From: Eubacteriales bacterium mix99
Lineage (GTDB): Bacteria > Bacillota > Clostridia > Caldicoprobacterales > DTU083
NCBI GenBank assembly: GCA_038396605.1
Contig: CP121690.1
Location: 2,942,356 to 3,006,355 of the forward strand
DNA length: 64,000 nucleotides
Direction of reading: 5' to 3'
Part shown: positions 34,866 through 45,265 of the stretch, piece after piece
Layout of the letters: every line of letters starts with the position of its first letter
How positions within the stretch are numbered: the stretch's first letter is position 1
The notes under the pieces: generated by a model
What the model saw: the letters and a program-made list of their open reading frames with translations, nothing else
Database searches by the model: none
What the model was told of the DNA's origin: nothing
Program-made: the position numbers and the translations under genes

Positions 34866-34895
34866 ATAGAAAATGAGGCAATAGAAAATGAGACA
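34866..34895 (+). repeat. 15-base tandem duplication over the start codon
   Basis: ATAGAAAATGAGGCA (34866-34880) is followed directly by ATAGAAAATGAGACA (34881-34895), 14 of 15 identical. The second copy holds the true ATG (34888). The first copy holds an in-frame ATG (34873) that reads ATG-AGG-CAA-TAG and stops, and it supplies the GAGG of the ribosome-binding site. Confidence 0.8.
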
Positions 34896-36300
34896 TAAAA
34901 GATTTGAAATAAAGAAAATTCTTTCCGGTATCCTTATTATAACAGCCATCGTGTCTGGCTGCCTGACAGCTTACGCTTCCGCAGACGAGACTCCTCCGGA
35001 CGGAAAGCCCGCTGGGCAGGAGGTTTCCCCCGAAAGCATGGCACAGGGCGAAGTCGTGATCGAACAGCAAACCGGAAAGATCCTGAAGGCAAGGGAGGAG
35101 CATATGCGGCTTTATCCTGCCAGCACGACAAAAATCCTGACCGCATGGATCGCTTCCGAATACGGACACCTGGACGAAATGGTAACGGTAGGGGATGAAA
35201 TCAATCTGGTTGCCTGGGATGGGACGAAAGCCGGACTGGTGGAGAATGAAAAGCTTACGTTGCGGGATCTGATCCTGGGTATGCTGATTAATTCCGGAAA
35301 CGATGCAGCCAATACCATTGCCGTACATATCGCACGTTCCGTTTCCGGCAAGCCCCTGAAAGCACAGGAAGCCCTGAACTATTTCAGCAATTTGATGAAT
35401 CAGAGGGCACGGGAGGCGGGTGCCAGGGAGTCCCACTTTATCAATCCCCATGGATATCATGATCCAAACCACTATACCACAGCTTATGATCTGGCTATGA
35501 TCGGCAGGGCCGCCATGAAAAATAAATTTTTCCGGCAGGCAATCTCGGTTACTTCCATGGACACCACCAATGGGGTTACGGGAGAGCCCCGGTTCTGGAG
35601 AAGCAGGAATAAGCTCCTGAACAGGAAAAGTTCGCAGTTCTACGAATACGCCACAGGGGGAAAAACAGGCTATACCAGCAAATCCGGCCAATGCCTGGTT
35701 TCCTTTGCTGCAAAGGATGGCATGGACCTGATCGCTGTCATTCTAAATTCAGCCGCCGGACAGCAATGGAGCGAGGCAAGGGAACTGTTTGAATATGGAT
35801 TTGCCAACTATCAGTACCGGCGGATCCTGAAAAATGGAACGGTCGTAAAGTCCTTCCCGGTAGAGAACCATGTCTCCGGCGACGGGGGTAGCCTGGCAGT
35901 CGTGATTTCCTCCGGAGATTGGGGCGATGTATTTCTCAGACAGGATATTCCGGAAATCCGAAAGGAAATTCAATGGGATGAAAGTCGGTTTGCCAAACCG
36001 AATGGGGACAGCAATACACCGCCCCGATTGAACGCCCCCATTCAGAAAGGTCAGTCCATTGGGGAACTGACAGTCAGCCTGCGGGGAAAAGTACTTACCA
36101 GAGTCCCTCTCACTGCCGTGCGGAATGTGAAAAAAAGAACGGCTCTGGATGCGCTGGCACCGGACAAAAGCAAAAAAAACTTTCCCTGGCTCATTGCAAT
36201 TTTTTCTGTTGCATTGGCGTTTCTCCTGCTTAAAATCATCGTCCTCCGGATCAACCACCGAAGGCGCCGGCGAAACTACTATCTGTATCACAAATTCTGA
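34888..36300 (+). CDS. D-alanyl-D-alanine carboxypeptidase (DacF/PBP5 family)
   Basis: A 470-residue exported low-molecular-weight penicillin-binding protein that trims the terminal D-Ala of stem peptides. A signal peptide (about 1-31) precedes the S11 peptidase domain with SxxK in PASTTKILT (S near residue 79), SGN in INSGNDAANT and KTG in GGKTGYTSKSG. A C-terminal beta domain is followed by a hydrophobic segment (about 430-450) and a basic tail (NHRRRRRNYY), so it is anchored by a true transmembrane helix. Its stop overlaps convergent rsfS by 13 bases. A sporulation-specific role (DacF) is possible but not shown. Confidence 0.92.
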   Translation: MRHKRFEIKKILSGILIITAIVSGCLTAYASADETPPDGKPAGQEVSPESMAQGEVVIEQQTGKILKAREEHMRLYPASTTKILTAWIASEYGHLDEMVTVGDEINLVAWDGTKAGLVENEKLTLRDLILGMLINSGNDAANTIAVHIARSVSGKPLKAQEALNYFSNLMNQRAREAGARESHFINPHGYHDPNHYTTAYDLAMIGRAAMKNKFFRQAISVTSMDTTNGVTGEPRFWRSRNKLLNRKSSQFYEYATGGKTGYTSKSGQCLVSFAAKDGMDLIAVILNSAAGQQWSEARELFEYGFANYQYRRILKNGTVVKSFPVENHVSGDGGSLAVVISSGDWGDVFLRQDIPEIRKEIQWDESRFAKPNGDSNTPPRLNAPIQKGQSIGELTVSLRGKVLTRVPLTAVRNVKKRTALDALAPDKSKKNFPWLIAIFSVALAFLLLKIIVLRINHRRRRRNYYLYHKF

Positions 36301-36695
36301 GGAGGATCGGATTTTCCGTTTCCTTTTTCATTCCTTTTTCCGTCCCCGGGTGATTCAAAAGATGCCGGTCTGCGTGCAGCATCCGCCCAGAGCCTTTCAA
36401 TATTGTAGAATTTCCTTTCCTCGCTGTGAAAGATGTGGACAATAATATCGCCATAATCCAGTACAATCCACCGATCACTTTTATCCAGATGGATCGGATA
36501 AATACCTTTTTCAGACATCTTCTCCTGAAGCGCATCATAAAGCGCATGAACCTGAACTTCAGACCGGCCGGAACAAATCACGAAATAATCCGCCAGTATA
36601 GACTGCCCGCTGATATCCAGAACCAGAATATCCTCTGCCTTTTTACTGTCCAGGATATTCGTCATTTCCCGTGCCAGGTTGTTTGGATTGTTCAA
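36288..36695 (-). CDS. rsfS: Ribosomal silencing factor RsfS
   Basis: A 135-residue protein that binds L14 on the large subunit and blocks joining with the small subunit under poor nutrition. Family signatures are KAEDILVLDISGQS, ADYFVICSGRSEVQV and DYGDIIVHIFHSEERKFYNIERLW. A hydrophilic tail of about 25 residues extends past the usual end. It follows yqeK by 27 bases and overlaps the convergent carboxypeptidase gene. Confidence 0.95.
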   Translation of the reverse strand: MNNPNNLAREMTNILDSKKAEDILVLDISGQSILADYFVICSGRSEVQVHALYDALQEKMSEKGIYPIHLDKSDRWIVLDYGDIIVHIFHSEERKFYNIERLWADAARRPASFESPGDGKRNEKGNGKSDPPQNL

Positions 36696-36722
36696 AAATA
36701 AATCCTCCTTTTTTTGATGAAA

Positions 36723-37334
36723 TCAGATATTCTTAAGCGATGCCCCGGCAGCGGATTTGTCTGATCCGTCCATTGCCAGAAGCAGATCGTTGCGTGCATC
36801 CACGGTCATGGGATGCAGCAGCTGTCCTCTGTCCAGAACATTCCGTATGGAAAGTTCAAAGGCGAGCAGCAATGCCCTGTTGATATCGTGGAAGGCAAGG
36901 GCCCGAATATCCTCCACTCCGGGGTATTGCCGGCTCTCCTCCATATAATCTGCCAGACATATGATCTTTTCAAAGAGTGTCATTCCCTTTTTGCCTGTTG
37001 TATGGCAGCAAATGGCACTCAGAATCTCCCGATCCCGGATCCGGAAAAGATCTTCCGCCAGAAAGGCCCCCAATGGAGCATGAAGCAGGGATGGATTGGC
37101 CTTTTCTATGCTGTCCGGCTCCCATCCGTGTTTTTGGCACAGACGCGCCGATTGATCAGGAGACAGGCATTTGGCACAATCATGCAGCAGCCCTGCCAAC
37201 TCCGCCTTCTCCCCGTCCGCGCCATACCTTTTTGCCAGTTCCGCCGCACAGCGGCTGACTCCAACGGAATGCTCCAGCCTTCTTTCATCCATCAATGTGC
37301 TGAGCTGCCCGATGATCTTCCCACGATCCTTCAT
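36723..37334 (-). CDS. yqeK: YqeK-like HD-domain hydrolase
   Basis: A 203-residue predicted diadenosine tetraphosphate hydrolase (symmetrical), as shown for YqeK homologues. HD metal ligands lie in EHSVGVSR (H19-20 region), GLLHDCAKCLS (HD at about 47-48), LLHAPLGAF, CCHTTGKKGMT and LADYMEESR (D near 130). The start is ATG 37334 with GAGGAGAG upstream; the open frame extends 69 codons into nadD in an unlikely sequence. It overlaps the end of nadD by 50 bases. Confidence 0.92.
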   Translation of the reverse strand: MKDRGKIIGQLSTLMDERRLEHSVGVSRCAAELAKRYGADGEKAELAGLLHDCAKCLSPDQSARLCQKHGWEPDSIEKANPSLLHAPLGAFLAEDLFRIRDREILSAICCHTTGKKGMTLFEKIICLADYMEESRQYPGVEDIRALAFHDINRALLLAFELSIRNVLDRGQLLHPMTVDARNDLLLAMDGSDKSAAGASLKNI

Positions 37335-37956
37335 GATACCACTCTCCTCTGTACAAATGGTGTTCTGCAATATAGTCTTCCACTGTTTTGGGTACCAGAT
37401 ATCGGACGGTTTGATTTCTTTCCATCCTGTGCCGGATATATTTTGAAGAGATATCCAGACCGGGACCTTCTGCAAAACAAATATCCGCATGATAAATCCC
37501 GGCAAGGCGTTCTGCCTCCTCCGCCAGCTCTTCTCTCTCATACCCCGGCCTGTGATACGCGATAAAGCTGCAAAGGCCGGCCACGGAGCAAAAGTCCTTC
37601 CATGTTTTCAGTTCCAGAAGGGTATCCCCTCCTATGATAAAATACAAAAAATCCTCGGGATATCTTTCCTTCAGCTCTTTCAGGCTGTCAATGGTATACG
37701 TGGTACCTTCCCGTGCCACCTCCATATCATCCACCTGAAAGGATGGATTATCCCGGAGAGCTGCCCGAAGCATATTGATCCGATCCCTGCCGGATGCCAG
37801 ATGGCTTGCCTTTTTGTGGGGCGGATCCCCGGTCGGCAGGAAAAGGACCCGGTCCAATCCATAGGCATCCCTTGCCGCCTCCGCAATAAAAAGATGACCG
37901 ATATGCACGGGATCAAAGGTTCCGCCCAGAATACCGGTTTTACGACTGCGGGCCAT
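37285..37956 (-). CDS. nadD: Nicotinate-nucleotide adenylyltransferase
   Basis: A 223-residue nucleotidyltransferase that makes NaAD from NaMN and ATP in NAD synthesis. The N-terminal GGTFDPVHIGH motif (11-21) and the C-terminal ISSKYIRHRM block, equivalent to the ISSTxIR signature, are present. PPHKK near residue 47 is also typical. The C-terminal 25 residues overlap the start of yqeK and extend beyond the usual end. First of nadD-yqeK-rsfS, an order also seen in Bacillus. Confidence 0.95.
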   Translation of the reverse strand: MARSRKTGILGGTFDPVHIGHLFIAEAARDAYGLDRVLFLPTGDPPHKKASHLASGRDRINMLRAALRDNPSFQVDDMEVAREGTTYTIDSLKELKERYPEDFLYFIIGGDTLLELKTWKDFCSVAGLCSFIAYHRPGYEREELAEEAERLAGIYHADICFAEGPGLDISSKYIRHRMERNQTVRYLVPKTVEDYIAEHHLYRGEWYHEGSWEDHRAAQHIDG

Positions 37957-38097
37957 AATGTGCCTCCTTCTGTAATACCTGATTTCCTGATAATTCCCCT
38001 GTTATTCTACCTTTTATTTTAGCCGTTGACTACCTTAAAATGCATCCATGATTAAAAACCTCTTTCCCTGTCAATGATCTTAGCAGGAGGTGTTGTT

Positions 38098-40390
<2,293 letters not shown>

Positions 40391-40410
40391 CCGTGTCTTT
40401 CCCCGGTTGT

Positions 40411-40713
40411 TCATATTTCAGCCACAGCATCATTAGAATCGGGATAAACACTGACCTTCTTCCGATCCTTGCCCAGCCGTTCAAATCGGACCACGCCATC
40501 CACTTTCGCAAAAAGGGTGTCATCGCTTCCGATTCCTACATTGGTACCGGGATGAATTTTCGTTCCTCTCTGCCTGACCAGGATATTTCCGGCCAGCACA
40601 AACTGTCCGTCTCCCCTCTTGGGGCCAAGACGCTTTGACTCACTGTCCCGCCCGTTCCGGGAGCTTCCCACTCCTTTTTTATGTGCAAACAACTGCAAAT
40701 CCATTTTGAACAT
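40411..40713 (-). CDS. rpmA: 50S ribosomal protein L27 with cleavable N-terminal extension
   Basis: A 100-residue large-subunit protein whose N-terminus reaches the peptidyl-transferase centre. It begins MFKMDLQLF followed by AHKKGVGSS. In Firmicutes the LQxF-A junction is cut by the protease Prp to expose the mature Ala/Ser N-terminus. The prp gene lies immediately upstream, and its TAA stop touches the rpmA ATG. The rest ([22 protein letters not shown] is split here as [10 protein letters not shown] and [11 protein letters not shown]) is canonical. Confidence 0.98.
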   Translation of the reverse strand: MFKMDLQLFAHKKGVGSSRNGRDSESKRLGPKRGDGQFVLAGNILVRQRGTKIHPGTNVGIGSDDTLFAKVDGVVRFERLGKDRKKVSVYPDSNDAVAEI

Positions 40714-41049
40714 TTAGTCCACCTCTCTTTCCACTATGGAGAGTAAATTCGGATATCCACATTTTATACTTTTCAATCCGGCAAACATGGTACGAAGCAC
40801 CGTACCTGCCATTGCCTGTTCCCTTTCCGACATTCCATCCGGCAGAATACAATGAAGAAGTCCATCCTTTTGAACCATCTTCGGACAGATCCCCACCACA
40901 TCTGTCAGACCAATCACCGCCGTTTGGGCCACTGCAGAAACTGCGGCGCACACAATATCCCTGCCCGCTTCACCATGCCCTGCATGCCCTTTTACAGCAA
41001 ACTCCCTAATCAAGCCATCCTGTCCATATTGGACAAAAACACGAATCAT
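40714..41049 (-). CDS. prp: Ribosomal-processing cysteine protease Prp
   Basis: A 111-residue cysteine protease that removes the N-terminal extension of L27. The catalytic pair is visible as GHAGHGEAGRDIVCAAVSA: His at about 22 and Cys34. Location between rplU and rpmA is the conserved arrangement. The presence of the matching L27 extension supports function. Confidence 0.95.
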   Translation of the reverse strand: MIRVFVQYGQDGLIREFAVKGHAGHGEAGRDIVCAAVSAVAQTAVIGLTDVVGICPKMVQKDGLLHCILPDGMSEREQAMAGTVLRTMFAGLKSIKCGYPNLLSIVEREVD

Positions 41050-41065
41050 TGCCTGTATGCCAGCC

Positions 41066-41377
41066 TTATCCGTTTATTTTGGTGATCTGAACCCTGGTAA
41101 AAGGCTGCCGATGGCCCTGTTTCCTGCGATAATGCTTTTTGGGCTTATACTTGAACACCGTGACCTTTTTGCCTTTGCCCTGACCCAGTACATTTGCCTC
41201 CACGGCAGCACCGTCCAGAACCGGGGTCCCTACCTTCAGACTGTCATCCCTGCTGAGAGCAAGAACCTCATCAAACTTTACAGCCGATCCCTCCGGGACA
41301 TCCAGCTTTTCCACCGTAAGGATATCCCCTTCCTGGACCCGGTATTGCTTTCCGCCTGTCTTAATAACAGCATACAT
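41066..41377 (-). CDS. rplU: 50S ribosomal protein L21
   Basis: A 103-residue large-subunit protein. It begins [18 protein letters not shown], and the C-terminal [20 protein letters not shown] block is the L21 signature. GAGGAGG precedes the ATG. The 120-base leader with inverted repeats upstream may carry autoregulation. Confidence 0.98.
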   Translation of the reverse strand: MYAVIKTGGKQYRVQEGDILTVEKLDVPEGSAVKFDEVLALSRDDSLKVGTPVLDGAAVEANVLGQGKGKKVTVFKYKPKKHYRRKQGHRQPFTRVQITKING

Positions 41378-41497
41378 TTGTCATACACCTCCTCAAACCA
41401 GTCTCGCCGGATACCGGTATCCCGCAAAGCGGTGAATTTTCAAAACCTTACCCGAGCGGCTCACACACGACTTATGCTATCACGAATTCCTGTAAAC
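41378..41497 (-). ncRNA. Possible L21-type ribosomal-protein leader
   Basis: The untranslated region before rplU contains a perfect palindrome GGATACCGGTATCC (41409-41422) and flanking complementary GC-rich segments (ACCGC..GCGGG, CCGCTCGGG). Firmicutes often have a structured L21 leader at this place. The match is by position and potential structure only. Confidence 0.4.
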
Positions 41498-41503
41498 TGT
41501 CAA
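41474..41503 (-). promoter_or_regulatory. rplU promoter overlapping the RNase G stop codon
   Basis: On the minus strand a perfect TTGACA (41503-41498), 18-base spacer, TAGCAT (41479-41474). The TGA stop of the upstream gene lies within the -35 element. Confidence 0.6.
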
Positions 41504-42651
41504 ATTTTTTTACGGGTCATCTCCACCAGGCCCAGCCCGGTAAACCCGACCACGTTTGTTTTCGCCCGGTCCCTCTTCAGGGCAGCCTTCAGGGCCTCCA
41601 GTACCTGCAGGCGATTTTCGGCGACTTCCATATCTATAAAATCAATTACGATGATGCCGCCGATATCCCTCAGCCGAATCTGTCGTGTGATTTCCTCCGC
41701 AGCTTCCAGGTTCGTATGAAATACGGTATCTTCCAGGTCCACCTTGCCTACATACTTGTCGGTATTGACATCAATCACAGTCAGTGCCTCGGTTGGATCC
41801 AGCACAAGGGAGCCTCCGCTTTTCAGCCGGATCTTTCTTTGAGCCGCTCTTTCAATCTGCTCTCTGACTCCAAAGTATGCAAACAGATCCCGCTTCGGCT
41901 CAAAATATTTCACCCGTTCCTGCAGGGAAGGCGACAGAAGATCCGTCCACTCCGACACTTTCCTGTATTCCTCCCAACGGTTTACGATCAGCTGATCCAT
42001 ATCGCCGGTGAACAAATCCCGCACCGTCCGATAAAGAATGCTTTCCTCCCTGTGCAGCGGTCTTGGTACCTTCCCCTTTCGCTCTCCCCTTTCTATTTTA
42101 GCCCAAAGTTCTGTCAGAAAATCCAACTCAGCGGCAAAGTCCTCCGCATTTTTTCCAAATGCCTCCGTACGGACAATCAATCCCATGGATTCCGGCTTAA
42201 GGGTCTGTGCAATGCTTTTCAGCCTTTGCCGTTCGCTTTCATTCTCAATCCGTCTGGAAATGCCGACATAGTTCACAGCAGGCATCAGAACCAGATATTT
42301 GCCCGGAAGAGTGATTTGGGTGGTAATCCTGGCCCCTTTTGTGCCGACAGGCTCTTTCACCACCTGTACGGTCAGTTCCTGGCCTGTCTTCAGAAGTTCC
42401 TGAATGGGCGGGCAGGGTTCCCTGCCGGGTTGGATATCCCCTGCATAGAGAAACGCATTTTTTCCCTCGCCGATATCAACAAAAGCTGCCTGCATACCCG
42501 GAAGTACATTCTTTACCTTGCCCCGATAGATATTCCCGGCGATTCTTTGATGTTCAGCGCTTTCCATATATATTTCCGCCAAATCATCCTGTTCCAGAAG
42601 CGCCACCTGTATTTGTTCCGGACGGACATCAATCAGGATTTTCCTGTTCAC
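41500..42651 (-). CDS. rng: Ribonuclease G/E family endoribonuclease, short form
   Basis: A 383-residue endoribonuclease for rRNA or mRNA processing. It has an S1 domain (about 30-115, RGKVKNVLPGMQAAFVDIG), an RNase H-like segment and the catalytic DNase I-like region with DVNTDK and DFIDM aspartates that hold Mg. The protein ends at GLVEMTRKK-I. In RNase E/G the zinc-link CPxC follows this point, and it is absent here. The start is GTG 42651 with GGAAGGAGG six bases upstream. GTGA overlaps the stop of the radical-SAM-linked gene, so translation is coupled. Confidence 0.9.
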   Translation of the reverse strand: MNRKILIDVRPEQIQVALLEQDDLAEIYMESAEHQRIAGNIYRGKVKNVLPGMQAAFVDIGEGKNAFLYAGDIQPGREPCPPIQELLKTGQELTVQVVKEPVGTKGARITTQITLPGKYLVLMPAVNYVGISRRIENESERQRLKSIAQTLKPESMGLIVRTEAFGKNAEDFAAELDFLTELWAKIERGERKGKVPRPLHREESILYRTVRDLFTGDMDQLIVNRWEEYRKVSEWTDLLSPSLQERVKYFEPKRDLFAYFGVREQIERAAQRKIRLKSGGSLVLDPTEALTVIDVNTDKYVGKVDLEDTVFHTNLEAAEEITRQIRLRDIGGIIVIDFIDMEVAENRLQVLEALKAALKRDRAKTNVVGFTGLGLVEMTRKKI

Positions 42652-43334
42652 CGAATGCCTCCTTCCGGTTTTCCCAGGGCCAACGGGGTAACCCACTTTC
42701 CGTCTTTTCGGAGATACAGCCCTGTCCGACAGAAGGACAGGGTCCTGTCTTTTTCCTCCAACAGTGCATCGACCACCAGATCCGGCTTCAGATTTTCACT
42801 GCTGCCGGCAGGAAGGGATAAAAAGAGTTCCCTGTCATGCTCCCCGCATGCATGGATATCCCGGACAGCTTCCTTTAAATTTACGGTGGACACCTTCTTC
42901 TTGCTTTTCTTTTCCACCCAGATCTCCGGCTTGCTCCGGAATACGTCCACTGCCGGTTTCCAGTCCCAGTCCGGATCCTCCGGAACAATGCGGTAATCCG
43001 CCCGTTCCACCAGGCTCATCAGGGAAGGAACCTGTTCATCCACAGCAGCTGCCTGCTTTACGGTGATTCCCTTTGGCAGGGCTTTGTTCAGTCTTTTCTC
43101 CAATTCCGGAACATCCATCCCCTCCAGCAGATGAATATCCATATACTCCCCCTCACTGGTCATGCCAACCGGTAAAGCGGAGGCAAAGGCCATAACCGGA
43201 TGGGGATGATATCCCCGGGACCAGGCAATGGGAAGCTCTGCCCGGCGGATGGCACGCTGCATGGAACGCATCAGATCCAGATGGGAAATGTATTTGACCC
43301 GTTCTTCCTTTGTGTATTCCACCACAAAACGCAT
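42648..43334 (-). CDS. Radical SAM-linked protein (TIGR03936/DUF2344)
   Basis: A 228-residue protein of unknown function always found next to, or fused with, a B12-binding radical SAM protein. Signatures are RVKYISHLDLMRSMQRAIRR, PIAWSRGYHPHPVMAFASAL and LPVGMTSEGEYMD. The ATG at 43334 overlaps the radical SAM stop by one base (TGATG), with GGGAGGG upstream; the longer frame starting at 43436 is not supported. It is followed by RNase G, a common neighbour, which hints at an RNA- or ribosome-modification role. Confidence 0.9.
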   Translation of the reverse strand: MRFVVEYTKEERVKYISHLDLMRSMQRAIRRAELPIAWSRGYHPHPVMAFASALPVGMTSEGEYMDIHLLEGMDVPELEKRLNKALPKGITVKQAAAVDEQVPSLMSLVERADYRIVPEDPDWDWKPAVDVFRSKPEIWVEKKSKKKVSTVNLKEAVRDIHACGEHDRELFLSLPAGSSENLKPDLVVDALLEEKDRTLSFCRTGLYLRKDGKWVTPLALGKPEGGIR

Positions 43335-45220
43335 CAGCAAATTCCCTCCCATGTTTTTCTTATGCCGCAGCCGGAACAGCTTACCCGGCAGTCCGGCGTC
43401 CGCTCCCCCCGTCCGGCTTTTTCTTTTTCCTTCCACAGAAATGCCTTGCTGACCCCAACGTCAATGTGATCCCACGGCAGCACTTCCTCCCGTTCCCTTT
43501 TCCGATATACATAGAATCCGGGATCCAGATGATTCCGGCGAAAGGCATCCATCCAGCAGTCCATGCGAAATTGATCGGCCCAGCTGTCAAACCGGGCACC
43601 ATTTTTCCAGGCAGACAGCAAAACGGCGCCGAGCCGCCTGTCCCCCCTTGCAAAAACGGCTTCCAGAAAGCTGAGTTCCGGATCATTCCAGTTATATTCC
43701 ACATGCTTCATACGAAGTGCTTTTCTCAGGAAACGCTGCTTTTCCCGCAGCTCCTCCATGGCATTCTGCGGCTCCCACTGAAAGGGAGTAAAGGGTTTTG
43801 GCACAAAGGACGACGTGCTGACGGTGATCCGAAGTCCTTTCTGACGCTTTTTCTGCTCCAACCCGTAGTAGCAGTCCGTTACCAGCCGCGCCAGTTCTGC
43901 GATGCCCCGGAGGTCTTCTTCCGTCTCCGTGGGCAGACCGATCATGAAGTACAGTTTCACTGTATTCCACCCGGAGACAAAGGCATCGGTTACACTGCGG
44001 ACCAGGTCGTCCTCCGTAACCCCCTTGTTGATGACATCCCTCAGCCTCTGGGTCCCTGCCTCCGGGGCAAAGGTCAGTCCGGTTTTCCGGACCTTCTGTA
44101 TTTCCGCAATAAAGTCTCTGGAAAAGCTGTCCAGTCTCAGAGAAGGCAGGGACAGGGAGATCCGCTTGTCCCGAAAACGCTCCATAAGCTGTTTTACCAG
44201 ATCCTCCAGCCGGGAATAGTCGCTCGTGCTCAGGGAAGACAGGGAGATTTCCTCATATCCGGTGCTTTTCACCAATTTTTCCGCCAGTTCCAGGAGCTTG
44301 TCCATGCTTCGCTCCCGGACAGGACGGTATATCATACCCGCCTGACAAAAGCGGCAGCCTCTGGAGCAGCCCCGGAAGAGCTCCAGCACAATGCGGTCAT
44401 GGACGATATCCATGAACGGTACAATCATGCGGTCCGGATAATACGTCTGATCCAGGTCCCGGACAATCCTTTTGGTAATACGATCCGGTGCGGCAGCAGT
44501 ATTCGGCTTCACCGATTCCACCTGCCCGTTGTCCCGGTAAGTCACATCATAAAACTGAGGAACATAAACCCCTGGTACTGCAGCAGCCTGTCTGAGGAAG
44601 AATTCCCGGTCCCCGCCTTTTTTCTTCCATTCCCCGTAAAGGTCCAGCAGCTCACTGATTTGTTCCTCCCCTTCCCCCATGGTTACCAGGTCCAGAAAGT
44701 CTGCCAACGGCTCCACATTGTATGTGCAGGGACCGCCGGCTATCACAAACGGATCCTGCTTCGTCCGGTCCTTCGCCAAAAGAGGAATGCCGGCCAGATC
44801 CAGCATATTCAAAAGGTTGGTGTAGCACATTTCGTACTGCAGGGTAAATCCCACGAAATCAAACTCCGAAACCGGATCCCGCGTTTCCAGCGTGAAAAGG
44901 GGAATCCGGTTTTCCCGCATCTTTTCCTCCATATCCACCCAGGGAGCAAATACCCTTTCACAAAAGGTATCTTCCCTTTCGTTCATCAGATGATACAATA
45001 TTTTCATACCCAGATGAGACATCCCGACTTCATAGACATCCGGAAAAGCAAACGCAAAGCGTATGGAAACCTCCTCCGGATCCTTTTCCACCATATTATA
45101 TTCGTTTCCCATATAACGGACGGGTCTGGATACCTGACCAAGCACCCTGTCCAGCAACTTCCTGTCCAACAAAACAGCCTCCTCCGGTTCAATCTTTTGT
45201 GTATCTCCCTTGTCTTTCAA
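43334..45220 (-). CDS. B12-binding-domain radical SAM protein (TIGR03960)
   Basis: A 628-residue predicted radical SAM enzyme. The N-terminal domain (about 50-200) resembles a cobalamin-binding fold (PDVYEVGMSHLGMKILYHL, GGPCTYNVEPLADF). The iron-sulfur cluster cysteines are C285, C289 and C292 in GCSRGCRFCQAG. EISLSSLSTSDY and FAPEAGTQRLR are further family motifs. A cysteine-rich C-terminus (SCSGCG) may bind another metal. Substrate unknown. It directly precedes the partner protein, with which it probably works. Confidence 0.92.
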   Translation of the reverse strand: MKDKGDTQKIEPEEAVLLDRKLLDRVLGQVSRPVRYMGNEYNMVEKDPEEVSIRFAFAFPDVYEVGMSHLGMKILYHLMNEREDTFCERVFAPWVDMEEKMRENRIPLFTLETRDPVSEFDFVGFTLQYEMCYTNLLNMLDLAGIPLLAKDRTKQDPFVIAGGPCTYNVEPLADFLDLVTMGEGEEQISELLDLYGEWKKKGGDREFFLRQAAAVPGVYVPQFYDVTYRDNGQVESVKPNTAAAPDRITKRIVRDLDQTYYPDRMIVPFMDIVHDRIVLELFRGCSRGCRFCQAGMIYRPVRERSMDKLLELAEKLVKSTGYEEISLSSLSTSDYSRLEDLVKQLMERFRDKRISLSLPSLRLDSFSRDFIAEIQKVRKTGLTFAPEAGTQRLRDVINKGVTEDDLVRSVTDAFVSGWNTVKLYFMIGLPTETEEDLRGIAELARLVTDCYYGLEQKKRQKGLRITVSTSSFVPKPFTPFQWEPQNAMEELREKQRFLRKALRMKHVEYNWNDPELSFLEAVFARGDRRLGAVLLSAWKNGARFDSWADQFRMDCWMDAFRRNHLDPGFYVYRKREREEVLPWDHIDVGVSKAFLWKEKEKAGRGERTPDCRVSCSGCGIRKTWEGIC

Positions 45221-45265
45221 AAGGCAAAAAAGTTCTTCTTTCCTGTATTTTCTCTTTCCTGTCCC

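Larger units (their letters stand above)
34552..34887. other. Divergent intergenic region between comEA and the D,D-carboxypeptidase
   Basis: This 336-base AT-rich gap holds a 9-base tandem repeat near comEA, the extended -10 promoter of the plus-strand gene and a 15-base tandem duplication over its start. A 74-codon plus-strand frame at 34635 has no ribosome-binding site or domain and is not called. Confidence 0.6.
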
